Shown: in pieces, positions 29,401-32,981 of the stretch
Layout: each line of letters opens with the position of its first letter
How positions within the stretch are numbered: the first letter of the stretch is position 1
Source of the DNA: an uncultured Eubacteriales bacterium
Lineage (GTDB): Bacteria > Bacillota > Clostridia > Oscillospirales > CAG-272
Length of the DNA: 32,981 nucleotides
Direction: 5' to 3'
Assembly (NCBI GenBank): GCA_902491535.1
Contig: CABUHS010000028.1
Coordinates: 1-32,981 of the forward strand
Program-made: the position numbers and the translations under genes
Notes under the pieces: model-generated
Databases searched by the model: none
The model's input: only the letters and a program-made list of their open reading frames with translations
Told to the model about the DNA's origin: nothing

Positions 29401-29550
29401 TAGATTTTCAGTATGTGGTCGATTTCGAAACATAAGCGGTTATTGCCAATAGACTTATCCTTTTTGAGTTTTTTATAGTTTAACGGGTACTTAAATTTAT
29501 TCTCCGGAATAAATGTTATAATAGTATATTATGGCATGAATTATATAGAC

Positions 29551-29592
29551 AAGCGACGCAGATGTCACCAAATTACAACATCTGCGTCGCTT
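29551..29592 (-). terminator. Terminator of the pyruvate:ferredoxin oxidoreductase gene
   Basis: AAGCGACGCAGATGT (29551-29565) pairs perfectly with ACATCTGCGTCGCTT (29578-29592), a 15-bp stem with a 12-nt loop, 38 nt after the oxidoreductase stop. The T-run after it on the minus strand (TGTCTAT) is short. Confidence 0.75.
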
Positions 29593-29629
29593 TAAGTTTA
29601 CGTTAAAATCTTATTATTTTTATTTGAAA

Positions 29630-32600
29630 TCAGTTCTGCTTCGGCTCGTAGCTTTCCTTCTGTCTGAGGAGGTGAGCATATTTTGCCTTTGCTGCTTCAG
29701 CAGCTTCCGCGAAGAGCTTTTCAGCCTTTTCCGGGAAGGACTGTGCGAGACGGCTGTAACGTGCTTCGTTCTTGATGAACTCGACATAATCTGCTGTAGG
29801 CTCCTTAGAGTCGATAGTCAGCGGATTCTTGCCTTCTGCAACTGCTGCGGGATTGAAGCGGAACATCTGCCAGTAGCCTGCCTCAACTGCTTTCTTCATC
29901 TCGGTCTGGCAGTTCTGCATGCCGCCCTTCTTAATACCGTGCATCTCGCAGGGAGCATATCCGATAATAAGCGAAGGACCGTGGTAAGCTTCAGCCTCTG
30001 TGAGAGCCTTAAGGAGCTGGCTCTGATCAGCACCCATAGCTACCTGTGCAACGTATACATATCCGTAAGACATTGCGATCTCAGCGAGATTCTTCTTGCT
30101 GATTGCTTTACCGCCGGCAGCGAACTGTGCGACCTGACCGATCTGCGAAGCCTTGGATGCCTGTCCGCCTGTGTTGGAGTAAACCTCGGTATCGAATACC
30201 ATGATGTTTACATCCTCACCGGTAGCGAGAACATGGTCAAGACCGCCGAATCCGATGTCGTATGCCCATCCGTCTCCGCCGAAGATCCATACGGATTTCT
30301 TTGCAAGGTAATCCTTGTCGGCGAGGATAGCGTCCTTAAGCTCGTTCTTGCAGTCGCAGCTTTCAAGTGTTTCAATGAGAGCCTTTGCAGCGGCAGCATT
30401 TGCGTTTCCGTCGTCCTTGGTTGCAAGGAAAGCTTCGAATACAGGTTTCTTATCTTCCGATACCTGCTCTGCAAGCTTTTCAACATATCCGATCAGACGG
30501 TCGCGGATAGTCTTCTGACCGAGGTAAATTCCGAGACCATGCTCAGCGTTGTCCTCGAACAGAGAGTTTGCCCATGCAGGACCGTGTCCGCTTTCGCTGT
30601 TTACCGTGTAAGGCATAGCGGGAGCAGATCCGCCCCAGATTGAAGAACATCCTGTTGCGTTGGAGATGTACATTCTTTCTCCGAAGAGCTGTGTTACGAG
30701 GCGGGCGTAAGAGGTTTCTGCACATCCTGCGCAGGAGCCGGAGAACTCAAGCAGCGGCTGCTTGAACTGGCTTCCCTTTACGGTATTGTTTATAAGCTCT
30801 TTCTTCTCGCTTACGTTTGCAACGGCATAATCGAATGTTGCCTGCTGAGACATTGCAGCGGTCTGAGATGTCATCTCGATCGCGGAATTCTCGGGCTTGC
30901 CGTCCTTGAGCGCCTTTGCTGTTACAGGGCATGTCTTTACGCAGAGCGTGCATCCCATACAGTCGAGCGGGCTTACGGCCATTGTAAATTTATAGTTTGT
31001 CTTGATAACGGGTTTAGCAGTGAATGTCGTAGTTTCGGGAGCCGCTGCTGCCTCTTCCTCTGTCATAGCGAAAGGACGGATGCAGGCATGCGGACATACG
31101 AACGCACACTGATTACACTGGATGCAGTTTTCTGCATGCCATACGGGAGCTGTAACGGCAACGCCGCGCTTCTCGTATGCAGCCGAACCCTGCGGGAACG
31201 TACCGTCTTCCATTCCTGCGAATGCGGATACGGGGAGGCTGTCTCCGTCCATCTTCGATACAGGATTCAGAACACGCTTTACAAAGTCAATGACTTCGGG
31301 GCGCTTGCCTGTGAGAACGGTATCCTTTTCAGTCTCTTTTGCAGATGACCATGATGCGGGAACCTCTACCTTAGTGAACGCGCCTGCGCCCATTTCTATA
31401 GCTTTATGGTTCTGAGCTACGACCTCATCACCGAATTTGGAGTAGGATTTTGTAGCTTTTTCCTTCATGTAGTCGATTGCTTCTTCGATAGGCATGATGT
31501 TAGCGAGCGCGAAGAATGCGGACTGAAGTATGGTATTTTTAACCTTCATGTTTCCGACATCGTTTCTTGCGATAGCCGTAGCATTGATGATATAGAAGTT
31601 TATGTTGTTTTCTGCGATGTATGCCTTAACTGCTGCCGGAAGATTTGCGTCAAGCTCATCTGCTGACCACTGGCAGTCGAGCAGGAATGTTCCGCCCGGT
31701 TTTACATCGTTTACGATCTTAAAGCCTTTGAGCAGGTATGCTACATTGTGGCATGCAACGAAGTTAGCCTTTGTAATGTAGTAAGGAGCTTTTATCGGCT
31801 GATCACCGAAGCGCAGGTGGGAAATTGTAATACCGCCTGTCTTCTTGGAGTCGTACTGGAAGTATGCCTGAACATACTTATCTGTATGGTCACCGATGAT
31901 CTTGATGGAGTTCTTGTTTGCTCCGACGGTTCCGTCTCCGCCGAGTCCCCAGAATTTGCAGCTGATAGTTCCGGGAGCTGCTGTATCGGGAGCGGTATGC
32001 TCGGGAAGCGAGAGACCGGTAACGTCATCGACGATTCCGATTGTAAAGTTGTGCTTCGGTGCATCCTGAGCGAGATTTTCGTATACTGCGAAGATGCTCT
32101 GAGGCGTTGTATCCTTTGAGCCGAGACCGTAACGTCCGCCGACTACCTTGATTCCGGATACGCCCTGCTGTGCAAGAGCTGCAACGACATCGAGGTAAAG
32201 AGGTTCGCCGATAGCGCCGGGCTCTTTTGTACGGTCGAGAACTGCTATCTTCTTAACTGTAGAAGGAATTGCAGCAGCAAGCTTGTCTGCGCAGAACGGA
32301 CGGAAGAGACGAACTTTGATAAGTCCTACCTTTTCGCCGTTTGCGAGCATGTAGTCGATAACTTCTTCAGCAACGTCGCAGACAGAACCCATTGCGATGA
32401 TAACACGTTCTGCGTCCGGTGCGCCGTAGTAGTTAAAGAGTTTGTAGTCTGTTCCGAGCTTTTCATTGACCTTGTCCATGTATTTTTCAACGGTAGCAGG
32501 TATTGCATCGTAGAACTTGTTGCAGGACTCGCGGTGCTGGAAGAAGATGTCTCCGTTTTCGGCAGAACCGCGGAGTACGGGATGCTCAGGGTTGAGCGCG

Positions 32601-32981
32601 CGCGAGCGGAATGCTTTTACAGCATCCATGTTGACCATGGATTTGAGATCCTCATTATCCCATACTTCGATCTTCTGGATCTCGTGGGATGTACGGAAAC
32701 CGTCAAAGAAGTTAATGAACGGAACTCTTCCTTCAATAGCAGCGAGGTGTGCTACTGCGGCAAGGTCCATGATCTCCTGGGGATTGGATTCTGCGAGCAT
32801 AGCGCAGCCGGTCTGACGGCATGCGTATACGTCTGAATGATCTCCGAAGATGTTGAGGGCGTGCGATGCAACGCAGCGTGCAGATACCTGGATAACACCC
32901 GGAAGAAGCTCGCCGGCGATCTTATAAAGGTTAGGGATCATAAGAAGAAGTCCCTGTGAAGCAGTAAAAGTCGTTGTAAGC
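29630..32981 (-). CDS. nifJ: Pyruvate:ferredoxin (flavodoxin) oxidoreductase, N-terminus outside the window
   Basis: At least 1116 residues of the single-chain enzyme are present. It oxidises pyruvate to acetyl-CoA and CO2 and reduces ferredoxin in anaerobic central metabolism. In order: the end of the pyruvate-binding domain I (TTTFTASQGLLLMIPNLYKI), the CoA/domain II-III region (GLGGDGTVGANKNSIKIIG), two 4Fe-4S motifs (CIQCNQCAFVCP and CMGCTLCVKTCP), and the TPP domain with SCAGCAETSYARL, GDGWAYDIGFGGLDHVL and YSNTGGQASKASQ. The gene runs off the right edge. The ATG at 32941 is an internal Met, and roughly 70 residues including the usual start are missing. Codon use is that of a highly expressed gene. 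A 15-bp hairpin follows the stop. Confidence 0.97.
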   Translation of the reverse strand, partial: LTTTFTASQGLLLMIPNLYKIAGELLPGVIQVSARCVASHALNIFGDHSDVYACRQTGCAMLAESNPQEIMDLAAVAHLAAIEGRVPFINFFDGFRTSHEIQKIEVWDNEDLKSMVNMDAVKAFRSRALNPEHPVLRGSAENGDIFFQHRESCNKFYDAIPATVEKYMDKVNEKLGTDYKLFNYYGAPDAERVIIAMGSVCDVAEEVIDYMLANGEKVGLIKVRLFRPFCADKLAAAIPSTVKKIAVLDRTKEPGAIGEPLYLDVVAALAQQGVSGIKVVGGRYGLGSKDTTPQSIFAVYENLAQDAPKHNFTIGIVDDVTGLSLPEHTAPDTAAPGTISCKFWGLGGDGTVGANKNSIKIIGDHTDKYVQAYFQYDSKKTGGITISHLRFGDQPIKAPYYITKANFVACHNVAYLLKGFKIVNDVKPGGTFLLDCQWSADELDANLPAAVKAYIAENNINFYIINATAIARNDVGNMKVKNTILQSAFFALANIMPIEEAIDYMKEKATKSYSKFGDEVVAQNHKAIEMGAGAFTKVEVPASWSSAKETEKDTVLTGKRPEVIDFVKRVLNPVSKMDGDSLPVSAFAGMEDGTFPQGSAAYEKRGVAVTAPVWHAENCIQCNQCAFVCPHACIRPFAMTEEEAAAAPETTTFTAKPVIKTNYKFTMAVSPLDCMGCTLCVKTCPVTAKALKDGKPENSAIEMTSQTAAMSQQATFDYAVANVSEKKELINNTVKGSQFKQPLLEFSGSCAGCAETSYARLVTQLFGERMYISNATGCSSIWGGSAPAMPYTVNSESGHGPAWANSLFEDNAEHGLGIYLGQKTIRDRLIGYVEKLAEQVSEDKKPVFEAFLATKDDGNANAAAAKALIETLESCDCKNELKDAILADKDYLAKKSVWIFGGDGWAYDIGFGGLDHVLATGEDVNIMVFDTEVYSNTGGQASKASQIGQVAQFAAGGKAISKKNLAEIAMSYGYVYVAQVAMGADQSQLLKALTEAEAYHGPSLIIGYAPCEMHGIKKGGMQNCQTEMKKAVEAGYWQMFRFNPAAVAEGKNPLTIDSKEPTADYVEFIKNEARYSRLAQSFPEKAEKLFAEAAEAAKAKYAHLLRQKESYEPKQN

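Noticed and set aside
29514..29522. Plus-strand extended -10 (TGTTATAAT)
   Set aside because: No acceptable -35 at 16-18 nt, and any transcript would run straight into the hairpin at 29551; AT-rich spacers give such matches by chance.
29624..30643. A 339-codon plus-strand open frame antisense to nifJ
   Set aside because: It lies entirely opposite well-conserved oxidoreductase sequence, is cysteine- and leucine-rich with no recognisable domain, and follows from the strong codon bias of nifJ.
32939..32941. ATG at 32941 as the nifJ start
   Set aside because: The frame continues to the window edge with the conserved TTTFTASQGLLL sequence of the family, so this is an internal methionine and the true start is outside.

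Overview
The window looks like the chromosome of an anaerobic Clostridia-class Firmicute of moderate GC, plausibly a gut Oscillospirales- or Ruminococcaceae-type organism. The reasons are the pyruvate:ferredoxin oxidoreductase, a GGGtGRT protein paired with a NifU-like scaffold, a stand-alone MsmX/UgpC-type sugar ABC ATPase, a DUF6062 protein, frequent TTG/GTG starts behind strong Shine-Dalgarno (SD) sites, and the order mnmG-rsmG-noc-parA-parB-serS, which in Firmicutes lies close to the replication origin. No origin, parS site, tRNA, rRNA, CRISPR array or insertion sequence was recognised.

Layout. 1-1861 (minus): GGGtGRT protein and Fe-S scaffold. 2089-4239: transcription accessory protein Tex. 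4458-7445: sugar-transporter ATPase followed by two tandem ThuA-like paralogues, each separated by a strong terminator. 7565-11345 (minus): a tightly overlapping four-gene operon, MBOAT acyltransferase -> SGNH hydrolase -> ECF sigma factor -> RsiV-like anti-sigma factor, which reads as an inducible cell-wall O-acylation system. 11714-12577 (minus): 8-oxoguanine glycosylase. 12731-13453: DUF6062 protein. 13611-14273 (minus) and 14559-16058 (plus): two unrecognised envelope proteins, divergently transcribed. 16098-23253: mnmG, rsmG, noc-like, parA, parB and serS. Each ParB-family gene is preceded by a tiny ORF with a strong SD, and the noc-like gene also by a long inverted repeat. 23285-26095: a two-TM protein, a MORN-repeat protein and a family-4 glycosyltransferase. 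26216-29400 (minus): a visibly AT-richer accessory block with LytTR regulator, DUF3021 membrane protein, methyltransferase and two GNAT acetyltransferases. 29630-32981 (minus): pyruvate:ferredoxin oxidoreductase, cut by the window end.

The most interesting element is the leader of the methyltransferase-GNAT-GNAT operon (28051-28319, minus). A consensus promoter is followed by a 37-codon leader ORF with a good SD, then a perfect intrinsic terminator, then the SD and ATG of the methyltransferase. A segment inside the leader ORF can pair with the terminator's first arm, and the leader's own start-codon region can pair with that same segment. These are the parts of a ribosome-controlled transcription attenuator like those in front of inducible ribosome-antibiotic resistance genes, here placed before genes of no assigned function. 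Second is the SigV/RsiV-like operon that carries a two-protein MBOAT/SGNH acyltransferase where Bacillus uses OatA.
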